Of a DNA stretch of 64,000 nt, positions 18,649 through 28,292 are shown one piece after another; position 1 is the first letter of the stretch; each line of letters starts with the position of its first letter. The DNA comes from Hasllibacter sp. MH4015. Its GTDB lineage: Bacteria; Pseudomonadota; Alphaproteobacteria; Rhodobacterales; Rhodobacteraceae. The notes under the pieces are model-generated. The model was not told where the DNA came from. It did no database searches and worked only from the letters and a program-made list of their open reading frames with translations. The position numbers and the translations under genes are program-made. Where the stretch lies: NCBI RefSeq assembly GCF_020177575.1, contig NZ_JAHTBK010000001.1, positions 1,795,875 to 1,859,874 on the forward strand, written 5' to 3'.

Positions 18649-19428
18649 TCACGCAACGTCGCTGATCTGCACCGGGCGTCTGCCCGCGGACCATGCGGCC
18701 GCGGCCTCCCCGAAGGCCGCGAACAGGGGGCGGGAGACCGGGTCTTCCGCGGCGCGATATTCCGGGTGCCATTGCACCGACAGGGTGAAACCGGGCGCCT
18801 CGGCGATATAGGCGGCCTCCGCCGTGCCATCGGGCGCGTGACCGTCGATCACCACCCGCGCCCCCGCCCGCTTGATCCCCTGGCCGTGGAGCGTGTTGGT
18901 CATCACCTCCCGCGCGCCCATCAGCCGGTGAAACGGGCCGCCGTCGGAAAACGTCACCTTGTGGCGCAGGGCGAACTTCTCCTCGATCGTGCCATCGGGC
19001 GGCATCCGGTGGTTCATCCGCCCCGGCAGATCGCGGATTTCGGGGTAGAGCGATCCACCCATCGCCACGTTCACCTCCTGAAAGCCCCGACAAACCGCGA
19101 AAAAGGGCTGGCCGCGATCCACACAGGCGCGGATCAGGGGAAGGGCCACACCGTCGCGGTCCCTGTCCATCCCGCCATGGGCTTCGCTGTATGGTTCGCC
19201 GTATTCCTCCGGATGCACGTTGGGCCGTCCGCCGGTGAACAGAAACCCGTCACAAACCTCCAGCAGGTCGGCAAGATCCACGAAACGCGGATTGGACGGG
19301 ATAATCATCGGCACCCCGTCGCAGACCTCCGCCACGGCTTCGCAATTCATCGTGCCAGCGGCCTGCGTCTCGTACTGATCGTTGATCAGGTGGTGATTGC
19401 CGATAATGCCGATAACAGGTCGCGCCAT
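18649..19428 (-). CDS. Class I glutamine amidotransferase-like hydrolase (peptidase C26, PuuD-type)
   Basis: A 259-residue enzyme of the gamma-glutamyl-GABA hydrolase family, which cleaves gamma-glutamyl amides. The nucleophile Cys is in FAVCRGFQEVN (about residues 112-122), the catalytic His in VQWHPEY (about 220-226). It is divergent from a P450 gene and has no putrescine-pathway partners nearby, so the natural substrate is open. Confidence 0.85.
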   Translation of the reverse strand: MARPVIGIIGNHHLINDQYETQAAGTMNCEAVAEVCDGVPMIIPSNPRFVDLADLLEVCDGFLFTGGRPNVHPEEYGEPYSEAHGGMDRDRDGVALPLIRACVDRGQPFFAVCRGFQEVNVAMGGSLYPEIRDLPGRMNHRMPPDGTIEEKFALRHKVTFSDGGPFHRLMGAREVMTNTLHGQGIKRAGARVVIDGHAPDGTAEAAYIAEAPGFTLSVQWHPEYRAAEDPVSRPLFAAFGEAAAAWSAGRRPVQISDVA

Positions 19429-19547
19429 GGGAGTTCCAATATTGCAGATGAAACCTTATCTAACGGTCAAGGCGCTCAAGGAAAAGCCGCCTGCCCGCGC
19501 ATTCGGCCCTTCATTTGCGCACATGGACAAGGATTGAGGCCGCTTTG

Positions 19548-20747
19548 ATGATCTACACCTTCTCCGATCCCGCGTTTCTCGACGATCCGTCGGCGCAGCT
19601 TGCGCGGATGCGTGCGGACGGACCCGTGGTGAAGGTCCGGATACCGATTGTTGGCGCGATCTGGATGACCACAACCGATGAGGCCGCGCGCAAACTCCTG
19701 AAATCGCCCGAGATTTTTCGCCGCGATCCGGAGCCGATCACCGGCAAATCCCTCGCCCGCCAATTCTGGTGGATGCCATCCTCCATCAAGCCGATGCTGA
19801 ACACGATGATCGTGCAGGACGACCCCGCCCACAAACGCCAGCGCCGCCTTGTCGAACTTGCCTTTGCCCGCGCCACGATCGAGGATCTGCGCCCCCGGAT
19901 CGAGGGCATGGCCGACCGCCTGCTGGACGATTTGAGCGGCGATCCGGTCGATATCGTGCGCCAGTACACGCGCCGCCTGCCCTTTCTGGCGATCTGCGCG
20001 CTGCTCGGCATTCCCGACGCGGCCCATGACAGCCTGACCCGACGCATCGCCCCGCTCAGCCACGTGACCAACCCGCTCTCGGCGATCCGCGCCGTTCTCA
20101 GCTTGCGCGGCGTACACCGCGATTTTCGCGCGCTTTTCGCGGAGGCGCGGGCCGAACCGCCCGGCCCCGGCCTCATCTCCGCCCTCGTCCATACGGAGGA
20201 AGACGGCGACAGCCTGTCGGAAGATGAAATCCTGTCCCTGACCCTTTTGCTGTTCCTTGCGGGGCATGAGACGAGCGTTCACCTCATCAACAATGCGATC
20301 GTGGCGCTTTGCGAAGCGTCCGACCTGCGCGCGCATTTCAAGGCCCATCCCGAAACGCGCAACCTCATGATCGAGGAATTCGTGCGCCATGCCAGCCCGG
20401 TCATGGTGACGAAAGCGATGTTCGCAGCAGAAGACACCGACATCCTCGGCGCGCCCATCAAGAAGGGAGAGATGGTCACCGCCGGTCTGATCGCCGCCAA
20501 TCACGACCCCGCCCGCGTCGACAACCCCGGCGCGTTCCAGCCGGAGCGGCGGCCCAACGCCCATCTGGGCTTCGGCTTCGGCCCCCATGTATGCCTCGGG
20601 ATGCAACTGGCTCGGATCGAGACGGAGGTGGCGTTGGATCGCCTTGTGGCGCGCCATCCCGACCTGGCGCTGGCGCGGCCCGTCACATGGATGAAGCGCC
20701 CCGGCCTGCGCGGCCCCGCGTCGGTTCATCTGAACCTGGCGGGCTGA
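19548..20747 (+). CDS. Cytochrome P450
   Basis: A 399-residue soluble bacterial P450. The I-helix oxygen-activation motif AGHETS, the K-helix ExxR (EFVR in MIEEFVRHA), and the heme-ligand motif FGFGPHVCLG near the C-terminus are all present. The start at 19548 has GAGG upstream; TTG at 19515 is an in-frame but unlikely alternative. No ferredoxin or reductase gene is adjacent. Substrate unknown. Confidence 0.88.
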   Translation: MIYTFSDPAFLDDPSAQLARMRADGPVVKVRIPIVGAIWMTTTDEAARKLLKSPEIFRRDPEPITGKSLARQFWWMPSSIKPMLNTMIVQDDPAHKRQRRLVELAFARATIEDLRPRIEGMADRLLDDLSGDPVDIVRQYTRRLPFLAICALLGIPDAAHDSLTRRIAPLSHVTNPLSAIRAVLSLRGVHRDFRALFAEARAEPPGPGLISALVHTEEDGDSLSEDEILSLTLLLFLAGHETSVHLINNAIVALCEASDLRAHFKAHPETRNLMIEEFVRHASPVMVTKAMFAAEDTDILGAPIKKGEMVTAGLIAANHDPARVDNPGAFQPERRPNAHLGFGFGPHVCLGMQLARIETEVALDRLVARHPDLALARPVTWMKRPGLRGPASVHLNLAG

Positions 20748-20750
20748 CGA

Positions 20751-21128
20751 TCAAAGCAGCTTGGCCGTCACCTCGATCTCGATCTTCATGCGCGGGTCCT
20801 GCAAACCGGCGACCAGCATCGTCGCGGCGGGTCGGGCCGATCCCAGCCAGGCGCGTGTCACCGGCCAGCACGGCTCCCACAGATCGGCATCGGGCAGGAT
20901 ATAGGTCACGCGCACCACGTCATCCATCCGCGCGCCCGCCTGCGACAGGGCCTTGTCGATGTTGCGGAAGGTCTGCTCCGCCTGGGCCGCCACATCCTCC
21001 GCAATCTCCATCGTCGCGTAGTCGAAGCCGGTGGTTCCGGCCACGAAAACCCAGCCGTCGGTGATCACGGCGCGCGAATACCCGATCTTTTCCTCGAATT
21101 CGGAGCCGGAGGAGATGTGCCGCCTCAT
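20751..21128 (-). CDS. RidA/YjgF-family protein
   Basis: A 125-residue member of the Rid superfamily, trimeric enzymes that hydrolyse reactive enamines/imines. The conserved Arg expected in the active site is near RVTYILPDAD (about residues 72-81) and the C-terminal KIEIEVTAKL strand is typical. It overlaps the GlcG-like gene by ATGA, so the two are coupled. Subfamily not resolved. Confidence 0.82.
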   Translation of the reverse strand: MRRHISSGSEFEEKIGYSRAVITDGWVFVAGTTGFDYATMEIAEDVAAQAEQTFRNIDKALSQAGARMDDVVRVTYILPDADLWEPCWPVTRAWLGSARPAATMLVAGLQDPRMKIEIEVTAKLL

Positions 21129-21544
21129 GCCGCACCCTCGAACCCGGCCGCCTCAATGCCCGCCAGCGCGACCTCAGCATCGTTTTCCGATGTGTCCCCC
21201 GTCACGCCCATCGCACCGATCACGGCCCCGTCGTGTTTGACCAGAACGCCACCCGGCACGGGGATAAGCTGCCCGCCATAGGCCCCGTTGGCGGCAGCCA
21301 TGAAATAGGCCTGCTCCTCCGCCCTTGTGCGCTGCGCGGTGCCGGGCATCCCCAACATGACCGCGCCGTGGGCCTTGCCGTGGGCGATCTGGAACCGGCC
21401 CGGCGGTGCGCCATCCTCCCGCTCGAAGGCGAGGACATGGCCACCCGCATCGACAACCACGACGGAAAGCGGTTTCAACCCCATCTCGCGGCCCTTTTCG
21501 CGGGCGGTGGCGATCATCAGACGGGCTTGGTCGAGGGTGATCAT
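21125..21544 (-). CDS. GlcG/HbpS-family heme-binding-like protein
   Basis: A 139-residue protein of the GlcG/HbpS (DUF336) fold. Typical blocks are VVVVDAGGHVLAFERED at about residues 28-44, PVPGGVLVKHDGAVIGAMGV at about 95-114, and D/E-rich SENDAEVALAGI near the end. Family members bind heme or small ligands, or act as unnamed enzymes beside Rid proteins. Coupled to the RidA gene downstream. Confidence 0.8.
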   Translation of the reverse strand: MITLDQARLMIATAREKGREMGLKPLSVVVVDAGGHVLAFEREDGAPPGRFQIAHGKAHGAVMLGMPGTAQRTRAEEQAYFMAAANGAYGGQLIPVPGGVLVKHDGAVIGAMGVTGDTSENDAEVALAGIEAAGFEGAA

Positions 21545-21685
21545 CGACGTCTCCTTGCATGTGGGGCTTCACCGGAAGCTTCCCCGCAAACCGCCCCACA
21601 CGCAAGAACGGGGTGAAACTTTCCCCCCGCCCGCCCCGTGGCTACACTGCGCCTGACCCGAAGCAAGAACCGACACATCCACCCC

Positions 21686-22261
21686 ATGACCGATGCCACC
21701 GCCCTGCCCCTTCGCCTGCCGCGCCCGCGCCTGCCCGCACGACGCACGATGCTCAAGGCGCTGCATTGGGGGATCGTGCCGTTTTTCATCTGGTTCATGT
21801 TCGCCGATCCCGATGTCCTGCGCCGGATGGGGCGGGGATGGTTTCAACTCCATTCGATCAACGGGCTGATCTTCGTCACACTCGCGCTGATCTGGACCGG
21901 GGATCATTTGCGCCGCGGCCTTGCCTCTCGCCCCGGTCCAAAACTGCCGCCCTGGGCGCGGCGGGTGCATCCGATCCTGCACAAGACCTTGATCTGGGGC
22001 CTGTTTCTCGTGGCGCTGACGGGGTTCGGGCTTGGCGCGACCTCTGCCGTACTCCTGCGCGCGGGGGGCTTTTTGCCGATCGCGCCGCCCCTCGACCTGC
22101 CGCAGGCCCACGCGATGGTGTCCTTCGTACATGTCTACCAGTTCTACGCACTGGCGGGCATCGTCGCGCTGCACGCCACGTTCCACATCTGGCGCCACGT
22201 CCATCTGCGCGACAACGCCCTGCGGATCATGGTGCCGCGCCTCCTTCACCGCTTTTTGTAG
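21686..22261 (+). CDS. Di-heme-type cytochrome b membrane protein
   Basis: A 191-residue membrane protein with about four helices. His residues in helices (LKALHWG, QLHSINGL, HVYQFYALAG, LHATFHIWRH) fit the cytochrome b561/NiFe-hydrogenase b-type fold, where paired His bind heme b. It probably moves electrons in the membrane. Start 21686 is chosen over the upstream open part because the family starts close to HWG. No cytochrome c partner is seen next to it. Confidence 0.75.
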   Translation: MTDATALPLRLPRPRLPARRTMLKALHWGIVPFFIWFMFADPDVLRRMGRGWFQLHSINGLIFVTLALIWTGDHLRRGLASRPGPKLPPWARRVHPILHKTLIWGLFLVALTGFGLGATSAVLLRAGGFLPIAPPLDLPQAHAMVSFVHVYQFYALAGIVALHATFHIWRHVHLRDNALRIMVPRLLHRFL

Positions 22262-22359
22262 GGTTTTCCTTGCTTGCAGCCGCCGCCCGCTCGCGTTTGA
22301 GTGAGGACACCCCCTTCACCGCGCCCCGGCGGCGCATTCGCTTTTCCGGAAGACCCACC

Positions 22360-23487
22360 ATGTCCGACACGTTTGACGCCCGCACCGAAACCGCCCGCCC
22401 CGAAGACGAACATCGCTTTCCCTGCTCCAATTGCGGATCGGACATGCGCTATGCCCCAAGCGAGGGGAAGCTGATCTGCGACCATTGCGGCAACGAGGAA
22501 GCGATCACGATCGAGGATGGCCCCTGGGGCGGCGGCGCGGAGCTGGTGGAGAACGATTTCGAGGCGGCCCTTCGCGGCCAGCTCGACAGTGCCGAGATCG
22601 AGGAGACGCGCGTCTCCCAATGCCCGTCCTGCGGCGCCCAAGTGCAGTTCGACGCCGACACCCATTCCCAGGATTGCCCGTTCTGCGCCACGCCCGTCGT
22701 GACCGATACCGGCACCCATCGCCACATCAAGCCCAAGGGCGTCCTGCCCTTCCAACTGGCCGAGCGGGAGGCCCATTCCGCCATGAACAAGTGGCTTGGC
22801 AGTTTGTGGTTCGCACCCAACGGCCTGAAGGAATACGCCCGCCAAGGGCGCACCCTCGATGGCATTTACGTGCCCTACTGGACCTATGACGCGGACACCA
22901 AGACCAGCTATCGCGGTCAGCGCGGGACGGCCTATTACGTCACCGTCAACGGCCCCGATGGCAAGCCGCGCCAGGAACGGCGCATCCGCTGGACCCGCAC
23001 CCAGGGCCGTGTGGCGCGCTTCTTCGACGACATCCTGGTGCTCGCGTCCAAATCGCTGCCCAAGCGGTATACCGACGCGCTTGCCCCGTGGGACCTTTCC
23101 GCGCTTGCGCCCTACACGCCGGAATTCCTGTCGGGGTTCCGGGCCGAAGGTTATACCGTCGATCTGGAGGAAGGCATGGTGGAGGCGCGCCAGATCATGC
23201 ACGCCCAGATCCAGCGCGACATCCGCCGCGACATCGGCGGCGACGCCCAGAAGATCGACCGGATGGACACCCATGTGGACGACGTGACCTTCAAGCATGT
23301 CCTGCTGCCGGTCTGGATCGCCGCCTACAAGTACCGGGGCAAATCCTACCGCTTCGTCGTCAATGCCCAGACCGGCAAGGTGCAGGGCGAACGCCCGTGG
23401 AGCGCGGGCAAGATCGCCCTTGCCGTCATCGCCGCCATCGTCGTGGGCGTCGCCGTCTTCTACGGCCTGGAAGTCATGGATCGCTGA
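22360..23487 (+). CDS. Zinc-ribbon membrane-anchored protein, TFIIB-like Zn fingers
   Basis: A 375-residue protein. Two N-terminal zinc ribbons use CSNC/CDHC (about residues 22-47) and CPSC/CPFC (about 88-110). A middle domain contains YVPYWTYDADTKTSYRG. A single C-terminal membrane helix covers about residues 349-368. It matches a bacterial family annotated as TFIIB-type zinc finger or primosomal-N'-like helicase-associated protein, with no settled function. Residue numbers are approximate. Confidence 0.75.
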   Translation: MSDTFDARTETARPEDEHRFPCSNCGSDMRYAPSEGKLICDHCGNEEAITIEDGPWGGGAELVENDFEAALRGQLDSAEIEETRVSQCPSCGAQVQFDADTHSQDCPFCATPVVTDTGTHRHIKPKGVLPFQLAEREAHSAMNKWLGSLWFAPNGLKEYARQGRTLDGIYVPYWTYDADTKTSYRGQRGTAYYVTVNGPDGKPRQERRIRWTRTQGRVARFFDDILVLASKSLPKRYTDALAPWDLSALAPYTPEFLSGFRAEGYTVDLEEGMVEARQIMHAQIQRDIRRDIGGDAQKIDRMDTHVDDVTFKHVLLPVWIAAYKYRGKSYRFVVNAQTGKVQGERPWSAGKIALAVIAAIVVGVAVFYGLEVMDR

Positions 23488-23566
23488 GCCACCCGCGCCG
23501 CATATCGGGCTTCCCCCACCCCCGCGTTAACGCTAACAAAGGCGCGGACAGATAAGGGAGGTCCCC

Positions 23567-24493
23567 ATGATCCTGTGCGCCGGCGAAGCCCTGATCGACA
23601 TGCTGCCCCGCCAGACGGAGGGACACGAGGCCGCCTTCGCCCCATATCCCGGCGGCTCGGTCTTCAACACCGCCGTGGCGCTGTCGCGGCTGGGGACGCG
23701 GACCGAGTTCTTCACCGGCCTGTCCACCGATCTGTTCGGAGAACGCCTTTCCGGTGTGTTGATGGCCAATGGCGTTGGCCACGGCCTCGCCCATCGCTGC
23801 GACCGCCCCACAACGCTGGCCTTCGTTACGCTGACAGACGGACAGGCGAGCTATGCGTTCTACGACGAGAATACCGCCGGGCGGATGCTGACGGAAGCCG
23901 ACCTGCCCGACATACCCGACGAAACGAAGGCGTGCTTTTTCGGTGGCATCTCCCTGGCGGTGGAGCCCTGCGCGGACGCCTACGCCACGCTCGCCGCCCG
24001 CGCCCATGCCCGCCATGTCACCATGCTCGACCCCAATATCCGCCCCTCCTTCATCGCGGATGAGGATCGGTTCCGGGCGCGGATGGATCACATGCTGGCC
24101 CATTCGGATATCGTGAAGGCCTCGGACGAGGATCTGCGCTGGCTCATGGGCGACGACGCGCTGCCAACGCTGGCGGAGGCTCTGCTGGACAAGGGCCCGT
24201 CGCTCATTTTCGTGACCCAGGGGGCCGATGGCGTGACGGCATTCCACCGGGGCGGATCGCTCCATATCGAAGCGCAGATGGTGCAGGTCGTCGATACCGT
24301 CGGCGCGGGCGACACCTTCAACGCGGGCGTTCTGGCGGGCCTGTCCGATGCCGGGGCCCTCGACAAGGACCTGCTCGCCCGGGGCCTGACCGACGACACG
24401 CTGCGCGACGCCATGACGCTTGGCGTCAAGGCCGCCGCGATCACCGTCACCCGCGCGGGCGCCAACCCGCCCCGCCGGGACGAGCTTGAATGA
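23567..24493 (+). CDS. PfkB-family carbohydrate kinase (fructokinase-like)
   Basis: A 308-residue ribokinase-fold sugar kinase. It has the N-terminal [11 protein letters not shown], the sugar-binding [16 protein letters not shown] and the C-terminal catalytic [14 protein letters not shown] with the base Asp. The start has GGGAGG upstream. It overlaps dtd by ATGA and so is coupled. A fructokinase role is the closest guess from the N-terminus. Confidence 0.88.
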   Translation: MILCAGEALIDMLPRQTEGHEAAFAPYPGGSVFNTAVALSRLGTRTEFFTGLSTDLFGERLSGVLMANGVGHGLAHRCDRPTTLAFVTLTDGQASYAFYDENTAGRMLTEADLPDIPDETKACFFGGISLAVEPCADAYATLAARAHARHVTMLDPNIRPSFIADEDRFRARMDHMLAHSDIVKASDEDLRWLMGDDALPTLAEALLDKGPSLIFVTQGADGVTAFHRGGSLHIEAQMVQVVDTVGAGDTFNAGVLAGLSDAGALDKDLLARGLTDDTLRDAMTLGVKAAAITVTRAGANPPRRDELE

Positions 24494-24933
24494 GGGCGCT
24501 CCTCCAGCGGGTCGCCCATGCCCATGTGGACGTGGACGGCGCCCGCATCGGGGCCTGTGGACCCGGACTCTTGATCCTTGTCTGTGCCATGCAGGGGGAT
24601 ACGGCGGACATTGCCGACCGGCTGGTGGCCAAGATCACCAAGCTGCGCATCTTCAAGGATGAGGCAGGCAAGATGAACCGCTCGCTTCTGGATGTGGGGG
24701 GCGCGGCGCTGGTCGTCAGCCAATTCACCCTGGCCGCCGACACAAGTCGCGGCAACCGCCCGGGCTTTTCCACTGCTGCCGCCCCCGCCGAGGGAGAGGC
24801 GCTTTACCTCCAGGTGGTGGAGCGTCTGCGGGAGGCGGGGGTGACGACCGCGACCGGCCAATTCGGCGCGGACATGCAGGTCGGCCTTGTGAATGACGGT
24901 CCCGTGACGATCTGGCTGGACACCGATACATAA
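24490..24933 (+). CDS. dtd: D-aminoacyl-tRNA deacylase
   Basis: A 147-residue homodimeric DTD that recycles D-amino-acid-charged tRNAs. The family motifs are present: [17 protein letters not shown] (about residues 77-93) and the cis-Pro motif GPVT in NDGPVTIWL near the C-terminus. Normal length. Coupled to the upstream sugar kinase. Confidence 0.93.
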   Translation: MRALLQRVAHAHVDVDGARIGACGPGLLILVCAMQGDTADIADRLVAKITKLRIFKDEAGKMNRSLLDVGGAALVVSQFTLAADTSRGNRPGFSTAAAPAEGEALYLQVVERLREAGVTTATGQFGADMQVGLVNDGPVTIWLDTDT

Positions 24934-24980
24934 CGCTCAAAAAATGGGCATCCCTCCCCCAAACCCCTGAAAAAATGTAT

Positions 24981-24998
24981 GAAAGGGCTGGCCCTTTC
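24981..24998. promoter_or_regulatory. Inverted repeat upstream of the Anbu operon
   Basis: GAAAGGGCTGGCCCTTTC is a near-perfect dyad, 42 bases before the ATP-grasp start and 48 after dtd. It has no T-run downstream on the plus strand, so it could be an operator as well as a hairpin terminator for dtd. Confidence 0.4.
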
Positions 24999-25040
24999 GC
25001 TCAAGCGTTCATCTGATAGGGTCATGCACTTGGAGGAGAC

Positions 25041-26468
25041 ATGACCGACGACACGCGATTTTTCGATGAGATGACGGGCGGGTCCGCCACCGCACGCGAT
25101 CCCTATGCGCCCTATTCCGGCTGGTTCGAGGGTGAGGATCTTGGCGATCTGCGCCAGAAGTCGGCCCAGGCGGAGGCGTTTTTTCGCCGCACCGGCATCA
25201 CCTTCAACGTCTATGGCCAGTCCGAGGCCGATGAACGGCTGATCCCATTCGACATCGTGCCGCGCATCATTTCCGGGCGTGAATGGGCCAAGCTGACGCG
25301 CGGCATCGAACAACGGGTCCGCGCGATCAACGCCTTTCTCTACGACATCTACCACCGGCAGGAGATCCTGCGCGCGGGCCGCGTGCCGCGCGAGCTGATC
25401 GACCGGAACGAGGCGTTCCTGCCCCAGATGATCGGGGTGGAACCCCCCGGCGGCGTCTACACCCATATCGTCGGCACCGATCTGGTGCGCACCGGCGAGG
25501 ACGAGTTCTTCGTGTTGGAGGACAATGCCCGTACCCCGTCCGGCGTCAGTTACATGCTGGAAAACCGTGAAACCATGCTCCAGATGTTCCCGGAGCTGTT
25601 CAGCCGCGTCAAGGTCCAGCCGGTGCAGAATTACCCCGCCGACCTGCGCCGGTCGCTGGCCGCCTGCGCGCCACGCGCCTGCACGGGGTCGTGTACCGTC
25701 GCCGTGCTGACCCCCGGCATCCACAACTCCGCCTATTTCGAACATGCGTTTCTCGCCGAGCAGATGGGCGTGGAACTGGTGGAGGGGCACGACCTGCGCG
25801 TCGTGGATGGCCGCATCGCCATGCGCACGACGCGCGGCTACACACCGATCGACGTGCTCTACCGCCGGGTGGACGATGATTTCCTCGACCCGCTGAACTT
25901 CAACGCCGCATCCATGCTCGGCGTGCCGGGCATCATGGACATCTACCGCGCGGGCGGGATCACGATCGCCAATGCGCCGGGCACCGGCATCTCCGACGAC
26001 AAGGCGATCTACAGCTACATGCCCGATATCGTGGAGTTCTACACCGGCGAGAAGGCGATCCTGCAAAACGTGCCGACCTGGCGCTGTTCGGAGCCGGACT
26101 CGCTCAAATACGTGCTCGACAACCTGTCCGACCTGGTGGTGAAGGAGGTCCATGGCTCCGGCGGCTACGGCATGCTGGTTGGCCCCGCCGCCTCCAAGAA
26201 GGAGGTGGAGGCGTTCCGCAAAAAGCTGGAGGCGCGCCCCTCCAACTACATCGCGCAGCCCACGCTGGCGCTCTCGACCTGTCCGATCCTGACGGCCAAG
26301 GGCCTTGCGCCACGCCATGTCGACCTGCGCCCCTTCGCGCTCATGTCGCCCGAGAAGATCACGCTGACGCCCGGCGGACTGACCCGCGTGGCGCTCAAGG
26401 AAGGGTCGCTGGTGGTGAACTCGTCACAGGGCGGCGGCACCAAGGACACTTGGGTGTTGGAGGAGTAG
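25041..26468 (+). CDS. Circularly permuted type 2 ATP-grasp protein (DUF404/DUF407)
   Basis: A 475-residue protein of the circularly permuted ATP-grasp family, predicted to join an amine to a carboxylate with ATP. The EDNARTPSGVSYMLENR block at about residues 161-177 and the VVKEVHGSGGYGMLVGP nucleotide-binding block at about 366-382 are typical. It starts the Anbu operon: alpha-E protein, transglutaminase and proteasome-like peptidase follow at 4-64-base gaps. The start has GGAGGAG upstream. Its real substrate, protein or peptide, is unknown. Confidence 0.9.
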   Translation: MTDDTRFFDEMTGGSATARDPYAPYSGWFEGEDLGDLRQKSAQAEAFFRRTGITFNVYGQSEADERLIPFDIVPRIISGREWAKLTRGIEQRVRAINAFLYDIYHRQEILRAGRVPRELIDRNEAFLPQMIGVEPPGGVYTHIVGTDLVRTGEDEFFVLEDNARTPSGVSYMLENRETMLQMFPELFSRVKVQPVQNYPADLRRSLAACAPRACTGSCTVAVLTPGIHNSAYFEHAFLAEQMGVELVEGHDLRVVDGRIAMRTTRGYTPIDVLYRRVDDDFLDPLNFNAASMLGVPGIMDIYRAGGITIANAPGTGISDDKAIYSYMPDIVEFYTGEKAILQNVPTWRCSEPDSLKYVLDNLSDLVVKEVHGSGGYGMLVGPAASKKEVEAFRKKLEARPSNYIAQPTLALSTCPILTAKGLAPRHVDLRPFALMSPEKITLTPGGLTRVALKEGSLVVNSSQGGGTKDTWVLEE

Positions 26469-26472
26469 GGAG

Positions 26473-27414
26473 ATGCTAGGCAAAACCGCAGGTGGCCTCT
26501 TTTGGCTGTTCCGTTACCTTGAACGCTCCGAAAACGCGGCGCGGCTGGTGGAAACCGGCTTTCGCATCGGGCTGACCCGGCCCGCGGGGGCGGACAACGA
26601 ATGGCAGTCGGTGCTGCAAACCGCCGCCGTGGCCCAGGCCTATGCCGACCGCCACGGGGATGTGGTGGAGGCCAAGGCCATCGACTTCCTGCTGCGCGAT
26701 CCGGACAACACGTCCTCCGTCCTCTCCTCGATCTCGGCCGCGCGGCAAAACGCGCGCCTGACCCGCACCCACCTGACCCGCGAAGTGTGGGAGGCGCTGA
26801 ACGACGCCTACATGGCCCTGAAGGAGGTGCTGTCGCGCCCCGTGACACCCAAGCAGCTGCCGGAGGTGCTGGCCTCCATCCGACAGCATTGCGCCCAGGT
26901 GCGCGGAGCTATGCACGGCACGATGCTGCGCAACGATGCGTTCGATTTCTGCCGTCTTGGGACGTTTCTGGAACGCGCCGACAACACCGCGCGCATTCTC
27001 GACGTGAAATATTACGTCCTGCTGCCTTCCGTGACCCAGATCGGATCGTCGCTCGACAATGTCCAGTGGGAGACGATCCTGCGCTCCGTCGCGGGCCAAC
27101 GTTCCTATCGCTGGCTGACCCAGGGCGAGGTGACGCCGAAGGGCATCGCGGAATTCCTGATCTTCGACCGCCGGATGCCGCGGTCGTTGGCCTTTTGCGT
27201 GATGAAGATCGCCTCCAACCTCTCGTATCTAGAGACCGCCTACGGCGCGCGGACCCCGGCCCATGACCATATCGACATGATGGCCGCCAAGCTCAGCCAC
27301 CTGACGATCGAGGATGTGTTCGAAGACGGGTTGCACGAATTCCTGACATCGGTTCTGGGCGATCTCGGCACGCTCGGCGCACAGATCGACGCCGATTACC
27401 GGTTTCTGGGATAG
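26473..27414 (+). CDS. Alpha-E domain protein (DUF403)
   Basis: A 313-residue all-helical protein of the alpha-E family, which nearly always accompanies type 2 ATP-grasp proteins. Typical blocks are LFWLFRYLERSENAARLVE near the N-terminus, CRLGTFLERADNTARILDVKYY at the middle, and AFCVMKIASNLSYLE. It begins four bases after the ATP-grasp stop. Presumed to assist or supply substrate to the ligase. Confidence 0.9.
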   Translation: MLGKTAGGLFWLFRYLERSENAARLVETGFRIGLTRPAGADNEWQSVLQTAAVAQAYADRHGDVVEAKAIDFLLRDPDNTSSVLSSISAARQNARLTRTHLTREVWEALNDAYMALKEVLSRPVTPKQLPEVLASIRQHCAQVRGAMHGTMLRNDAFDFCRLGTFLERADNTARILDVKYYVLLPSVTQIGSSLDNVQWETILRSVAGQRSYRWLTQGEVTPKGIAEFLIFDRRMPRSLAFCVMKIASNLSYLETAYGARTPAHDHIDMMAAKLSHLTIEDVFEDGLHEFLTSVLGDLGTLGAQIDADYRFLG

Positions 27415-27424
27415 GGGTGGCGCG

Positions 27425-28228
27425 ATGCGTTTGAAGATCAACCACACAACGACCTACCGCTTCGATGCGCCGGTCACTTACGGGTTGCAGCAGTTGCGCC
27501 TGACACCCAAATCGCGGCGCGGGCAATCCATCTTGTCGTGGTCCATGCAGGTCGATGGCGGGCAGGTGCAGACGGAGTTTCAGGATCACAACCAGAACCA
27601 CGCCTCCCTTGTCTCCTTCGATCCCAGCGCGTCGGAGATCCGGGTGATGTGTGCGGGCGAGGTCGAGACGGCGGACAATGCCGGGATACTCGGCAAGCAT
27701 TCGGGCTTTGCGCCCCTGTGGTATTTCCAGCGCATGACCGATCTGACCCAGCCGGGCGACCGGGTGGCAGCGCTGATCGACGGGCTGCAAGAAGAGGTGT
27801 CTGACGATATCCCTCGCCTCCATGCGCTGTCGGGCCGGATCATCGGCGCCGTCCGCTATGAGATCGGCGCAACCGAAGCCGCCACGACCGCCGAGGATGC
27901 GATCGCGGGCGGTGCGGGCGTGTGCCAGGACCACGCCCATATCTTCATCGCCGCCGCCCGCGCGATGGGCCATCCCGCGCGCTATGTCTCGGGCTACCTG
28001 ATGATGAACGACCGGGTGCACCAGGATGCGACCCATGCCTGGGCGGAGGCCCATGTGGACGGCGTGGGCTGGGTCGGCTTCGACGTCTCCAACGGCATCT
28101 CGCCGGACCCGCGTTACGTGCGTGTGGCCACCGGCCTCGATTACCGCGAAGCGGCCCCGATCGCGGGCCTGCATTACGGTGCGTCCGGAGAGGCGATGTC
28201 CGTCGACATCCAGGTCGCACAGCAGTAG
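27425..28228 (+). CDS. Transglutaminase-like cysteine protease/amidase
   Basis: A 267-residue protein with the N-terminal beta domain of bacterial transglutaminase-like proteins and a complete Cys-His-Asp triad: C167 in GAGVCQDHAH, H204 in ATHAWAE and D220 in GFDVSNG. No signal peptide, so probably cytosolic with its partners. Third gene of the Anbu operon; such enzymes could remove what the ATP-grasp adds, or trim peptides. Confidence 0.9.
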   Translation: MRLKINHTTTYRFDAPVTYGLQQLRLTPKSRRGQSILSWSMQVDGGQVQTEFQDHNQNHASLVSFDPSASEIRVMCAGEVETADNAGILGKHSGFAPLWYFQRMTDLTQPGDRVAALIDGLQEEVSDDIPRLHALSGRIIGAVRYEIGATEAATTAEDAIAGGAGVCQDHAHIFIAAARAMGHPARYVSGYLMMNDRVHQDATHAWAEAHVDGVGWVGFDVSNGISPDPRYVRVATGLDYREAAPIAGLHYGASGEAMSVDIQVAQQ

Positions 28229-28292
28229 ACATCCCTTAACCGACCGGCGCTACATCTGGACCACGACCGGCGGATCCTGGGGATGAGAGACC

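Noticed and set aside
23521-23533. GCGTTAACGC palindrome upstream of the sugar kinase
   Set aside because: A ten-base dyad containing a HpaI-like core is expected by chance. Nothing else supports an operator.
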